Assembly: GCA_017506865.1 (NCBI GenBank) | Contig: JAFCMP010000024.1 | Coordinates: 310,001 to 374,000 of the forward strand | Direction: 5' to 3' | DNA from: Tribonema minus | Taxonomy: Eukaryota; Sar; Xanthophyceae; Tribonematales; Tribonemataceae | DNA: 64,000 nt | Shown here: one piece after another, positions 1 to 12,200 of the stretch | Numbering within the stretch: position 1 is the stretch's first letter | How the letters are laid out: the number at the start of each line of letters is the position of its first letter | Made by a program: the position numbers and the translations under genes | Notes under the pieces: model-generated | What the model saw: only the letters and a program-made list of their open reading frames with translations | Told to the model about the DNA's origin: nothing | The model's database searches: none

Positions 1-1446
1 TGCCGTGCAGCACGTCGTTGCCGAGCTGCCGCTGCTTCAATGGGCTGTCCATGCGGATGGTGGAGGCCATAGCATGAGTGCTGCGACCTGCGCCGTGGCC
101 GCCCGCAAAGGCCCCCTGCGTTCGCTGCAGTGGCTGCGCAAGCAGGGCTGCGAGTGGGACGAGCGCACGTGCAGCGAGGCGGCAAGGAGGGGAGATGTCG
201 CCATGCTTCAGTGGGCTCGTGCTCACAACTGCCCATGGGACAGAACTACAGCAACGGAGCTAGCAAGGAGATGAGACCTCACAATGCTGGAGTGGGCCGC
301 AGAGGCTGGTCTTCAGATAGACCCTGGAGAGATAGGCGTTGCTGCGGCGGAACGAGGGCATCTCGAGGCGCTGCAGTGGCTGCGTGCGCGCGACTGTCCT
401 GTGAGGGAGGGGGGTGCACGGGCAGCGGCGCGGGGTGGTCATCTGCAGGTATCGCAATGGATCACCTCGCAGATGCGAATATATCACATGCCAGGCATCT
501 GTGCTACAGCTGCAGAGGCAGGCCACTTAACGGTAGTCAAATGGCTGCACTCCGCAGGTTAACGGTGGGATCAGTCCACCTGCACAGCAGCTGCTAGGAG
601 CGGCCACCTGCACGTACTGCAATATCTGCGTGACAACGGCTGCCCCTGGAATGCGAGCATTTACTCTGCGGCGTTAAGCGGCGGGCACGTAAAGGTGCTG
701 CACTACGCCAGAGAGCAGGGCTGCCCATGGCTGCCCACAAAGGACGGGTCAGAGCAGGCAGCAAGGAACGGGAGCCTAGAGGTACTGCAGTGGGCAATTC
801 AGAATGGCTGCTGCTGGGATGAATTTGTATGCGGAGAAGCCGCAAACAGGGGGATGCTCGAGTGGGCGGAGGCCCATGGCGCTCATTTCGACTCTTGCGT
901 AATAAAATTCAAAGCCAGTACTGTCGGGCACTTGTCAGTTGCAAAGTGGCTTCTCGCACGCAAGAATTGTGACATGGACCTTCTGTTAGTGACTGCGGCA
1001 GGGGTGGGGCACGTCGGGCTCCTGCAGTGGGCTCAGTCAAACGGCATCCTTGCTGAGGACAAGCTGCAGTACGCGTACAACGCCGCACAAGGCAATCAAG
1101 TCGAGGTGTTGGCGTGGATGCTTGCAGCCGGTCACCTCGTGCCAGCACAACTATTGCCCGATTCGTGTATCCGATTTCGGGTGTATAATCCTGCTGCAGG
1201 TGCAGCAATTGGGGGTCACGTTAGCATACTGAAGTGGCTCAAGGCCCATGGCCTCTTCAGAAACGAGCAGGTACTTGAGAGAGTGCAGCTAAGAATAGTC
1301 ATTTCGGGGTGCTCGAGTGGGCATTTTCAAAGGGGTGCGAGTGGGATCACTTCATATGTTGCTCAGCAGCAGAGCAGGGGAACAAAGCCGTTGTAGACTG
1401 GGCGGCAGCGCAGGGATGCACGTGTGCCGCTCACAGCAGCGCTTGA
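1..1446 (+). pseudogene. ankyrin-repeat protein gene, copy A (decayed, 5' end outside window)
   Basis: A chain of ankyrin-like repeats of about 27-33 residues with the signature 'LQWAR..GCPWD' runs from the left edge to the TGA at 1444-1446. Such repeats are protein-interaction scaffolds, and the F-box seen in copy C suggests a substrate-recruiting role. The frame is interrupted by TGA at 272-274, where copy C has GGA, by TAA at 560-562, where copy C has TGC, and by a one-base shift near 1285-1310. After the shift the last repeat resumes and ends in 'CTCAAHSSA', shared with copies B and C. The upstream F-box exon lies outside the window. With three breaks in 1.4 kb this is most likely a pseudogene. 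A partner of a gene on the neighbouring sequence cannot be excluded. Confidence 0.8.
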
Positions 1447-3570
1447 TGCATGCATGCATGTTCTTGCATGATCACCAGCTGCTTCTGCCAATACGCACTG
1501 AATATGGAGGTGTTCTTCACTGAGTTGTCTTCTTTGCCCGTGTGCCTCTTAATGCGACTGCGAGCACCAGCGGCACTGTATTCCCTTGACCAATAGTTGC
1601 TTGTCCCAAGAGATTGCGCGTTTAGTGTGCTTGCCCTGCCTGGACCTGTCTGTCAGATGTCGGAACGCTGGTGAGCCACTGCATGTATGTGCCGAAATTA
1701 GGCGTCAAATCTCCTTGCATACTTACATGCGATGAGCAAGACTTTTGTGCCTGTAGCGTAAGCTCGTGCACGCGCAAGGCTGCTTGTTCAGGCATAGCTG
1801 CACTTGAAGTAGCACATGAGCAGACACTACAACACCACTCTGCAGACCAGCACAATGTGGTGCCCAGTATACATGTGGTGCAGATTATACATAGGGCCAC
1901 ACTGTGTTCTCCCAAACAATCAAACTACAATGCGGGCCTTGACACAAATGCTCATTTCATAGCAAATTGCCAGTATATCAATACTTTCTAGTACTCATTA
2001 CTGTAGCGCATTTCAGCACTTTGAAGGGACTGAGTGCTTGATTATTTGTTTTGGCATACAAGTAGTTTTTCCATGCTGCGTGTCAAAGCATGACAAGCTT
2101 TGATTATGACCAACGGATTGTTGCCCTGGCAGAGGCGTTCAACTAGGTCAGCGTCACCATCATGCAATGTATTTCATTATCTCCTACCAGTACTTACCTG
2201 TTTCAGTAAATCAGCCTGCGTGTACAAGACAAAATCATCACGTTAATATATACGGGCAGCTGAATCTGCACATGTTCTTTTGCACAGAGTCTTGCAAGCA
2301 ACAAACTGAGGGCTTGGGCAAGAGCAAAGCAGCAAACAGCGCTGTCAGTGACGTCGACCAGCAGTGGCGCTGCCTCCACGTTGACATACTATTAGGTGTA
2401 TCAACAGCCGCTGCATGCTTGATATTCATGCCAATCTGGTTAAAGGGTCTCACTCACAGCTCACTCTCCAAGTCGTGTCCATTGGTATTTGAGTTCCATA
2501 TCCAATCCATGGAGTCTGGAAGGGTGGACATCTCAAGGCAGCTCACTGCACCAGAAAACCACTGGCAGCACCAGCCTGGTGCCGCATCAGGACCTAGTCA
2601 GCTTGGCGCATACTGCATCAGATCACTGCACCTCGCTCGCGGCGATGCGGCTCGTTCACATGAAAACGACAGCAACGAGGGCTGCGGCTGACAGTGTGCG
2701 GGTTTTGAGTGCTGCCGCCCAAGGGCGCGCAGACCATCCTCGCGCTCAAGGGTCAGGATAAAGGCGCGCCGCTGGCAGCAACATAATTGAGCCTGCGCTC
2801 CACCGCTTCATCGTCACAGGGCTCGCTGTAGACTCTCGGCGTTTGTGTGCTTCATTAGGGTCGACCAATCATGGACAGCTATGCCAGCGGGCGCATGATG
2901 ACGTTTTGCGAGCATCATCTCGGAGTTCTGGTAGCCGCTTCGTCTGCAACATCTGCGTGGGTACGCATGCGCATGGAAACAGGCATGTCCTTCTGCACTC
3001 AGCGCTGGCTCACTTCAGCTGAGTCCGACGCGATGTGCAGGGTGGTGTGTATACTGAGTACAACTGCGTATGAGGCCGCTTCCTTCTGGCGAAATCTTGT
3101 GTATCTCTAGAGCTTCAGATCTGCACATATCTGCTGTACAGCATGCCCATTTATGCGGCAGCCATCAAGCCCTTTGCACAGATCTTTTAAGTTTCGCTGC
3201 CGGAGCTGCTTGACATGCCATTGAGGAGTGAGATGATGCATGCACTGTATGGCCTGAGCGCGCCCTGTCGGTTCCACAAAGCATCACCAGACGGTCCCTG
3301 ATGTCCCTGCACATCGCTCAATTATCCAGCGCGCATAGAATCAACAAAGCCAAAATGCTGCCGAATGCCCCCATGCTGATCAGCTCCAACAGCGTGCTGG
3401 ACGCTGATTTTCTGCCCTGGCGAATCCTGCTGCGACACCGATGCAAGTGTTCTGACCGGCACGGCAGGCGACTGTCCGTCGTCCCATGGATCACCGCAGC
3501 AAAAGCTCAAAATTTTAACAAACTTCAACGCTGAACTTCACGAAGTGAACCACCTACAAGGGACGAGTGC
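1447..3570. other. spacer downstream of ankyrin copy A, duplicated at 4.45-7.0 kb
   Basis: No intact gene is visible. The stretch is homologous along its length to the spacer after copy B. For example, 'gtgagccactgcatgtatgt' lies near 1671 and near 4782, and 3301-3535 matches 6770-7010. Both copies hold short, similar but interrupted reading frames (for example 2640-2700 against 6115-6180). These look like a decayed coding relic rather than an active gene. Confidence 0.6.
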
Positions 3571-4446
3571 AGTTGCACAGCAGCAGCGGGGGGCGGCCAC
3601 CTTTGCGTACTGCAATACCTGCGTGACAACGGCTGCCCGTGGAATGCGAGCATTTACTCTGCGGCGTTAAGCGGCGGGCACGTAGAGGTGCTGCGCTACG
3701 CCAGAGAGCAGGGATGCCCATGGTTGTCTGCAACATGCAGGTCGTGGCAGGCGGCGGAGGCGGGCAGCCTAGCGGCATTGCAGTGGGCAATTGAGAATGG
3801 CTGTTGCTGGGATACATCCGTATGCGGGATAGCCGCAACAAAGGGGGATGTTGAGATGCTCGAGTGGGCCGAGGCCCATGGCGCTCATTTCGATTCTGAT
3901 CATGTCGCATTCAATGCTGGAGGTGCGGGACAGTCGTCGGTTGCAATGTGGCTCCTCGCACGCAAGGACGGCCCCATTCACCATGTGCTGGGGTCTGCAG
4001 CACAGGCGGGGCACGTCGAGATCCTGCAGTGCGCTCAGTCAAACGGCATCTTTGCCAAGGAGACGCTGCAGTACGCATACTGCGCCGCTTACGCCAATCA
4101 CATCGAGGTGTTGGCGTGGATGCTTGCTGCCGGTCACCTCGTCCCGAGACCATCACCCTGTGTGTCACCCAGTGGACACATAGAGTGGAACCCTGCTGCA
4201 GCCGCAGCGATGGGGGGTCACGTGACCATACTGAAGTGGCTCAAGGCCCACGGATTCTTCAACACACACAGCGTACTCAAACGCGCAGCAAAAGGCCGAC
4301 AGTTTGAGGTGCTTGAGTGGGCTTACGCAAACGGATGTGAGTGGGACGAGTCCATATGTTGCTCAGCAGCTGAGCAGGGGAACAAAGCAGTTGTAGACTG
4401 GGCGGCAGCGCGGGGGTGCACGTGTGCCGCTCACAGCAGTGCTTGA
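3571..4446 (+). CDS. ankyrin-repeat protein gene, copy B (5'-truncated)
   Basis: The reading frame is open from just after a TGA at 3532-3534 to the TGA at 4444-4446, about 290 codons. It encodes eight to nine ankyrin-like repeats ('VLQYLRDNGCPW', 'LQWAIENGCCWD', 'LEWAEAHGAHFD') and ends in 'CTCAAHSSA'. The F-box and the first repeats present in copy C are missing. The sequence just upstream (3301-3540) matches the region 5' of copy C, so the first roughly 900 bases of the gene were lost and the promoter-side spacer was joined to mid-gene. No ATG precedes the first repeat in frame, so expression as a full protein is doubtful even though the remaining frame is clean. Confidence 0.7.
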   Translation, partial: SCTAAAGGGHLCVLQYLRDNGCPWNASIYSAALSGGHVEVLRYAREQGCPWLSATCRSWQAAEAGSLAALQWAIENGCCWDTSVCGIAATKGDVEMLEWAEAHGAHFDSDHVAFNAGGAGQSSVAMWLLARKDGPIHHVLGSAAQAGHVEILQCAQSNGIFAKETLQYAYCAAYANHIEVLAWMLAAGHLVPRPSPCVSPSGHIEWNPAAAAAMGGHVTILKWLKAHGFFNTHSVLKRAAKGRQFEVLEWAYANGCEWDESICCSAAEQGNKAVVDWAAARGCTCAAHSSA

Positions 4447-7122
4447 TGCTTACATGCAAGTCTTCACACGATCACCGGCTGCTTCTGCCGACATGTATCA
4501 AGGAATGTGAAGGTATACTTTTGAGATGTGTTGTCGTCTGTGTCAGTGTGCCTGCCAGCGCAATTGCTAGCACCTGCCCGTTGCGCTTTATAAATTTGCT
4601 GCTTGCTACCTGATGTTACGTCTGCCTGGCATCACAGTGACTGGACCTCATGCCCGTGCCTCCTTTGCTGACACACCACAGTGTGTCGCTTTGACCAACT
4701 GCTGCTTGTTTCATGAAGTCGCTCCTTTGTGTGTACTTGCCATCTATACGGGTTGGAGCCATGAGTCAGTTGTCAGATCATTAGTGAGCCACTGCATGTA
4801 TGTGCCACTTGCATGTGTCAGAGTTTCCTGTTCTCTGCCACTGACACGCTGACTTCTGGCGCAACCTAGCAATGCTTCGTGCAGTTGATGTAAGGTCGTG
4901 CACGCTCAAAGTTGACTTACCAGGCACAACTTGCATTACATTGCCAACAGGCATGTGACCAGACAGCGCAGCATCACTCTGCAAACCAGCACATGTTGAG
5001 TGCACCCCTTCTCATATGCATAGGGCCTCAACTGCCATTCCTTTAAGCACTTGGCACCAACAAAACTGTTGTAACCAGTCCCCAGCACAAATGCAGGTGC
5101 TCTGCCACAGTTTGCCAGCAACGTTTTTGCTTATCGTTGATGATGTGTACGCCAGCCAATTACGCAGTTCCTTCATCCTGTTTTAGCAAAGTGTTTGCCA
5201 TCTGCATGTTTTGAAACTTTGAAGCATGCTTTGATTTGTGGTGATTGGTCGATCTCAACAGTGGCCATGCAAACAGCATGTTCAAATTTGCGGCAGAGGC
5301 TTGTGGCCACCCACAAGGCAAGCATGCCCTCGACAACCTCATATTGCAATGCTGTGTGCACATGCAGGAGAGCATGTTGCTGTCCATATAGCATTCCGTC
5401 AAAACAGCCTCCATCAAGTAGTACGGTGACGCTCAAGACCGGCTGTCGGACGCGTTATTGATGGTGTACTAACTTGGGCCTCGTGGTGGGTGCTGGTCAG
5501 CTCGAGCAATGGGGATTGCCGCAATTTGTTGCGTGTATAGACCTTGTTGCGCTGTGCAGTGTGTGTTCACATCACAAAGCTCACACTTGCCTGTCTATGG
5601 TGGTGCACCATCATATGATAAGGCATCCCCCAATGAATTGTTGCCGGAGGTGCTCGACATAATCACTGTTCCCGTGATTTCATAATTGCTTACACTCCTG
5701 TTCCAGTAAGTCAGTCCGTATATATGGAATAGCACTGCGTACATCCTTCACAGGGGGCATAAATCCAGCTTGAGGTCAAGGCTTGCAAGCCAGATTTGAA
5801 GGATATCCGTGCAAGTCTTAGAGCTGAGTAGCTGCAGCTGCGCCGCACAATGATGTCAAGCAGTAGCGCGCAGCCTCCACATTGGCATTGGGCCTCTGCA
5901 ATTGCTGGTTGCTTCTGTGCCCATCCTGGTTAACGGGAGCGTCATTGAGAGCGAGGCTTCTGTTTACGAAAAGGCCATGTCCCATCAACTTGAATGGGGA
6001 ATGGAAGAGAGGCAGTTGGCTGCGTCAGTAAACCAGTGGCAGCACCAGCAGGGGCGCCCATCAAGTTGTCGGCAACTGTTGTGCATACATGACTGACCGC
6101 TGCACCGCGCTTACGGCGCTGCAGCTCATTCAGATGGAGAAGACGTCATTGAGGGCTGCAGCTGTGCCTTGCTGTGCTGCGGCCCAAAAGCGCGCTGATC
6201 ATTCCCACGTACAAGCGCAAGAGCATTATTGTGTTGTAGGCAGCGGAAAAGTCGTTAGGCCCCTGCTCGGCGGCGTCATCGTCAGGGGGCTTGCCGTGCA
6301 CTCGTGCCTCGTGCGCTTCCAAAGTTCATCACGCCCGATGATCACAAACAGCTGGCCAGGGCGCATGGCGACAATCACGAGCATCGTCTCTGAGGTCCGG
6401 TGGCCGCTTCCTCCACGACATCTGCCATGATGATGCGTGGCTACACATGCGCTTGGAAACAGGTATGTGTCTGTACTTAGCGCTGATTCACTTCAGCTGA
6501 CCAAGGGGGACTGCAGGTTGATGTGAGTATGACTGCCTATGGGGACGCTTCCCTCTGGCAGTATATTGTGTGACTCTACAGCTTTCAGGTCTGCACACGT
6601 CTGCTGAAAAGATTGCTCGCTTTAAATGTCATTTATGTGGCAGTCATCAAACCCTTCAAGTTAAGCATCAAGCCCCTGCACCAAACGTTGACGCGTGAGA
6701 TAATGCATGTACTGTACTGGCCTGAGCGCGCCTTGTCAGCTCATCACTGCATCTTAAGACGATCCCTGATCTCCTTGCACATTGCGCAGTTACTCAGCGC
6801 CCATGGCCTGAATCAAAGCCCAAATGCCGCACGCTGATCAGCTTGAACAGCGTGCTGGACGCTGATATTTTTTCCGCCCTGGCAACTCCTGCTGCGGCAC
6901 TGGTGCAAATGGTTTGACCGGCACGCAGCCGGCGACTGGCGGTCATCCGATGGATCAGCGTCAGCCGGCAATCCCTCACAGAGACACTTATTCAACTTCA
7001 GCACCTGAACTTCCGTTGAGGGTCTCCGAAAGCCTTCAGAGTAGAGAAGCGGTGCTAAACTTGAGTGCCACCTACAGCACATCACGCCAGCAAGTGCACG
7101 AACGAGCATAGCGTGGCCACCG
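4447..7122. other. spacer downstream of ankyrin copy B and upstream region of copy C
   Basis: This is the second copy of the duplicated spacer. No intact gene was recognised. Similarity to 1447-3540 is patchy but colinear. The final 300 bases precede the F-box start of copy C and should contain its promoter. No TATA box or other known element stood out. Confidence 0.55.
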
Positions 7123-8791
7123 ATGGCATCCCAAAAAAGAAACAGGCTTGAGGAGAGGCAAGACAACACAGCCAGCTCTGTAGCCAGCTCTGTAGCCAGC
7201 TCTGTAGCAGCCACCACAGACAGCCTTGATGAAGCCTGCCTGCAGCAGATATTCTCGCTGGTTGGCCCAGGCCACTATATGCTCCTGGCATGCTGCAAAC
7301 GCTGGCAGCGCAGCTACTGGCTGTACGGAGAGTACAAGATGTTGAGCACGTCGTGGCCGAGCTGCCGCTGCTTCAGTGGGCTGTTCATGCGAATGGTGGA
7401 GGCCATAGCATGAGTGCTGCGACTTGCGCAGTTGCCGCCCGTAGCGGCCACCTGCCTTCGCTGCAGTGGCTGCGCGAGCAGGGCTGCGAGTGGGACGAGC
7501 GCACGTGCAGCGAGGCGGCAAGGAGGGAGATCTCGCCATGCTTCAGTGGGCTCGTGCTCACGATTGCCCCTGGGACAGCACTACGGCAACGGAGCTAGCA
7601 AGGAGGGGAGACCTGACGATGCTGGAGTGCGCTGCAGAGGCTGGTCTTCAGATAGACTCTGAGGGGACAGGCGTTTCTGCGGCGGAACGAGGGCATCTCG
7701 AGGCGCTGCAGTGGCTGCGTGCGCGCGGCTGTACTGTGAGCTGGGAGAGCGCTGAGGCAGCGGCGCAGGGTGGCCACTTGCAGGTACTGCAATGGATCAG
7801 CTCGCAGATGCAAGTGTTTTACATCATGATGTTAAGCATCTGTGCTGCAGCTGCAGAGGCAGGCCACTTGGCAGTAGTCAAATGGCTGCACTCGGCAGGC
7901 TGCCAGTGGGACCAGCAAAGTTGCACCGCAGCAGCTAGGGGCGGTCACCTGCACGTACTGCAATATCTGCGTGACAACGAATGCCCCTGGGATGCGAGCA
8001 TTTACTCTGCGGCGTTAAGCGGCGGGCACATAGAGGTGCTGCGCTATGCCAGAGAGCAGGGCTGCCCATGGTTGCCTACAACGGACGGGGCAGAGCTGGC
8101 AGCAAGGAACGGGAGCCTAGAGGTACTGCAGTGGGCAATTGAGAATGGCTGTTGCTGGGATAGATCCATATGTGAATTAGCCGCAAGAAAGGGCGATGTC
8201 GCGATGCTTGAGTGGGCTGTAGCCAATGGCGCTCACTTTGACTCTTGCGGAGTAGCATTCGAAGCCGGCAGGGCAGGACAGGTGTCGGTTGCAAAATGGC
8301 TTTTCGCGCGCAAGGAGAGTTCCATCCACCTTCTGTCAGTGACTGCGGCACAGGAGGGGCACGTCAAGCTCCTGCAGTGAGCTCAGTCAAACGGCAATTT
8401 TGCTGAGGAGAAGCTGCCGTGCGCGTACTTCGCAGCTGAAGGCAATCAAGTCGAGGTGTTGGCGTGGATGCTTGCCGCCGCCCACCTCGCCCCAGGATTT
8501 TCGCCCTTTGCGTCACCCTTTGGGTCCATGATCAACCCTGCTGAAGGCGCAGCGTTAAACGGTCATGTTAGCGTATTGAAGTGGCTCAAGGCCCGTGGCC
8601 TCTTCAGGAACGAGCTTGTACTTGAGAGTGCAGCCAGCGAGAGTCGTTTTAAGGTGCTCAAGTGGGCACTCTCAATCGGGTGTGTGTGGAACGAGTCCAT
8701 ATGCCAAACAGCGGCAGAGGGGGGGGACAAAGCCGTTGTAGACTGGGCGGCAGCACGGGGGTGCACGTGCGCCGCTCACAGCAGCGCTTGA
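7123..8791 (+). pseudogene. F-box/ankyrin-repeat protein gene, copy C (most complete copy, three frame breaks)
   Basis: The ATG at 7123 in a fair context (ccgATGg) opens 'MASQKRNRLEERQDNT', then a 12-base repeat giving SSVA three times. An F-box-like helix pair follows ('LDEACLQQIFSLVGPG', 'LLACCKRWQRSYW', residues about 35-70). About a dozen ankyrin-like repeats of the 'LQWLR..GCEWD' type run to the TGA at 8789-8791. The frame shifts by one base near 7335-7345 and again near 7525, where copy A has one more G. A TGG codon has become TGA at 8378-8380. F-box/ankyrin proteins usually recruit targets to SCF ubiquitin ligases, so that role is inferred. This is the best template for the ancestral gene structure in the cluster, but as written it is broken. 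Confidence 0.8.
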
Positions 8792-9289
8792 TGCATGATG
8801 CATGGCCTGCCACGATTATCTTTCAGTTGCTTCTTCAAATACACACAGAGTATCAAGGTCGGCTTTGATGAGTTGTCTCTTTGAACGTGTGCCTCTCAGG
8901 GCAGACGCCAGCACCTTTAAACAAGGACCAGTGGCACTTTTGCTGCTTGCTACTTCATGTTACGTCTGTCTGGCATCACTGGTCCCTATGCCGGGCCTCC
9001 TTTGCTAACACTGCACAGTGTGTCGCTTTGACCAATTGCTGCTAGTCTCATGAGATTGCGTCCTTTGTTTTCTCATTTCCTACTGTCAGGAGCTGTGTGT
9101 CTTCTTTTTTAGCATGCTAGTGAATTTGCCTCATGCATGTTGACATTGGGTCTTGCGCGCAAAATAAGCTCGCAGGCACAAGTTTGCATCAGATTGTGCG
9201 TTAGTAGGGCCCTAGTTCCAACCGCCCGTGCGAAGATCTCGTCGGAACTCGAAAGCTTTGTGTGACTGAGGCTCTGGGGCAGAGTTACC
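8792..9289. other. third copy of the ankyrin 3' spacer
   Basis: The first 300 bases repeat the 3' flank seen after copies A and B, including the 'ttgaccaat/ttgaccaac' block at about 9029 and the shared 'gcgcttgatg' around the stop. Similarity then fades. No gene was recognised before the ATG at 9290. Confidence 0.55.
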
Positions 9290-12200
9290 ATGTGTCAGTT
9301 GAGTTTCGCTTTTCTACTAGGGGTAGCTACAGCGTCAGTGGCAGCAGCAACAGCTCCAGCAGCAACTGCGACAGCTGCGGATGTGGATCTTTTGACAAAA
9401 TACACAATCACCACCGCCGTCACCAAAGGTACCATCCTCCTCGTGGTGATACCTGTTGCACTGCTTCATTCGCTGAAAAGGTAACGCGAGCAACCTTGCA
9501 TTACGGCTAGCCAGGCAACGAATGAAATTGTAGTTTGCTCCACAAAGCATTATGGTCCATTCCAGCCTGATGTGTCAAGTTCTCGGTCCGCAGTTGTGCC
9601 ATTTTGTGGCCAACATGAACACAACGCTGTGTTGATATGCGTTTGTTGCTGGCATTCTCTGGCCGCCTGCAGGCGTCGATGAGGACAGCTTACCTCAGCT
9701 CGCTGACGTGCTGTCGGACCTCGGCATCGCCAGCATGTGAGGAACATCACAATTGCACTTCGCATGCGATGATTATGCACCGCGCCTTCATGTACATAGT
9801 CCTCTTCAAAGTTTTCTTGGTCAACGCATGAGCATCGCCAGACCTCGTGCAAAGAACGGAGTTGTAAGCAAAAACTTCTGCCCGGGGACGTTTGTGTCCC
9901 AGAGCTCGGCATCGCCAGCATGTGAGGAACATCACAACTGCACTCGCATGCAATGATTATGCGCAGCGCTTCCATGTAGTCCATTCAGAGTTTGCTTGGT
10001 CAATGCATGAGCATTGCCAGACCCCATGCAAAGAACGGAGCTGTAGCCAAAAAATGTTGCCAGGGAAGCTGTGTCCCAGAGCTCGCACCTCAGAGCCATG
10101 TTTGAGCATAGCAACACTTCAACCGCCGCCTGTAGCGATTCTGCATGACGTGCGTATACCTCTTGTTCCCACGTCACAATGCGCCAGGCAAGCGGCGTTT
10201 CACAAGGGGCAGGTTTTGGACACGCTGACGTTCCTCAGGCTCAAGATGATGGACCTGCGCATGCTGGTGAGAGGGCGCGCTTGCATGTGCTTTTGTGCAC
10301 ATGTGCTGATCAAACATGCGGGCATGCGCGGGGAAAATGCAGTGTGCGGCGCCATTGGTATCTACTGGCGAGAACACACTCTGTGTTCGCCACAGCAGCA
10401 GATTGCTCTGTTCGGAATTGAATTGCCGATCGATGCAGAGGTCCATTGAGTGTCGTCAACCAAGCCACATTCTGGCCGTGCCGTGATTGTGGAAGCTGAG
10501 CGGCGGGATCCGCATGCGGGAGAAGCCAGCGGTACGCCATGCACATGCCCGTGTGCGCATACCAACATACCCATATGTGGCAGGGGGCAACCCCCCCACA
10601 TGCCTCGGATGCGGCGCGACAGGGGTGCGCTTGTGCTTGCGTGCACAATCGCCCAGTACGCACCGGCTCGTATCATACACAGCGTATATGCACAGCTATG
10701 CGACAGTGGAAAGACTGTTTCTTGCCTTGAAGGCATGGAGCTAAATGTTATCTAGTCGCTGGGGATTGCTGGAATACGTCGCGCCATTGCACTTTTATCC
10801 TGATGACGCTGTCATGGTGAATGATGTTAGCATGTTGATGTTTTTTCTGGCGCGTTGAGTGAGGTGGGCTGCAGGGAGATGCGCAGGCTTTGCGGAGGTG
10901 CCATCCGTTCGCTCGCATGTGCAATCAATGCCTAACATCAAACCCTGCATGACCTCACTTGATCGCTTGCGGCAGGGGCTCGACAGAGAACAGATCAAGG
11001 CCGCGCTGGCTAGAATTGAGGAGATCTTGACAACGCCGTCATGGTGGATGACGTTAGGGTGTGATGTTGTTCTGGCGCGTTGAGTGAGGTGGGCTGCAGG
11101 GAAACACGCAGGCCCTGCGCAGGTGCCATCTATTCGCTCGTGTGTGCTCTAATGCTTAATATCAAACCCTACATTACATTACTTGATCGCTTGCGGCAGG
11201 GGCTCGACAGGGAACAGATCGAAACGGCGCTGGCTAAGATAGAGAAGCTGACGGTGGTCACGCAGGAGACACGGACTGAGCCGCACCCGCTGCTGGCAGA
11301 GAGAAATACTTTAGACTACGGCAGGTGGGTGGGTCACGATAACTGTCCTTGTCACAACCACTGCTGTCATTGTGATTATATGCTATTGTAATTGAAAATT
11401 GAACCAGGTACTTCCAGTGAGATATACACGACCTGAAGCATAGGTGATATGTCCAAAGTACAATCGATGCTGAAGAAATATGAGGTGAAATGGAATCGTG
11501 GCTGTTATCTTTCTGTACTCTGTGGTCTGATGACTGTCATCAACGCATTACAGATATCCTGTGTACTTCAACCTGTCCTCCTCTTCATGTTAGTGTCTGA
11601 GCGTTTATTGATCCAGTCTTGATGCAATGGTACATATCATAAACGCTGTTAGTCTCTCAGTTCAAGGAGTCATTTGCTACCCAAAGGTTACAAGCTACTG
11701 CTATGCCCTTTCATACCCTTCCAGCACTTGATCACACTACAAAGTAGTCAGCGAGCAGAGTCTGGATTCCACTGCTCTTGGCGTGTGAACTCAAATGTAC
11801 TGTTTGTTTGAGCTACGTACGACTTGCATCCTTCTATACCCTGTCAGTTCAAGTTGCGTATATCGTGCAGCGTTTTGGCGTATAGCGTCTCGGTTGTTTA
11901 TAGGGTTAGACTCTTAACTGATAGGGTTAGACTAGGGTCAGGGCTACTGTAGTGTTACTTCTAGGTTTGGGGCTACATAGGTTAGGTCGGCATCTCAAAC
12001 TTACCTGTGCAATCACGTCAACTACTCATCAACTCCCACACTCCAGCTGTCTCAGTGTCTTTTACCGCCCCTGCCCAAGTCCAGGCTATTTGTGGAGCGT
12101 TCTGTGAGCAGTTTCGAGTTCTTCACCGCCCACTTTGGAGCAACTGTACCGCTGCACGCAGCGGAGATTGTGTACGCTGTGCCCCCGAACGGCTGCGGTT

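Noticed and set aside
10805-11030. First copy of the duplicated PA/KDEL exon as a genuine exon
   Set aside because: It has a frame disruption and no donor at the corresponding position. The second copy alone continues to a donor in phase.
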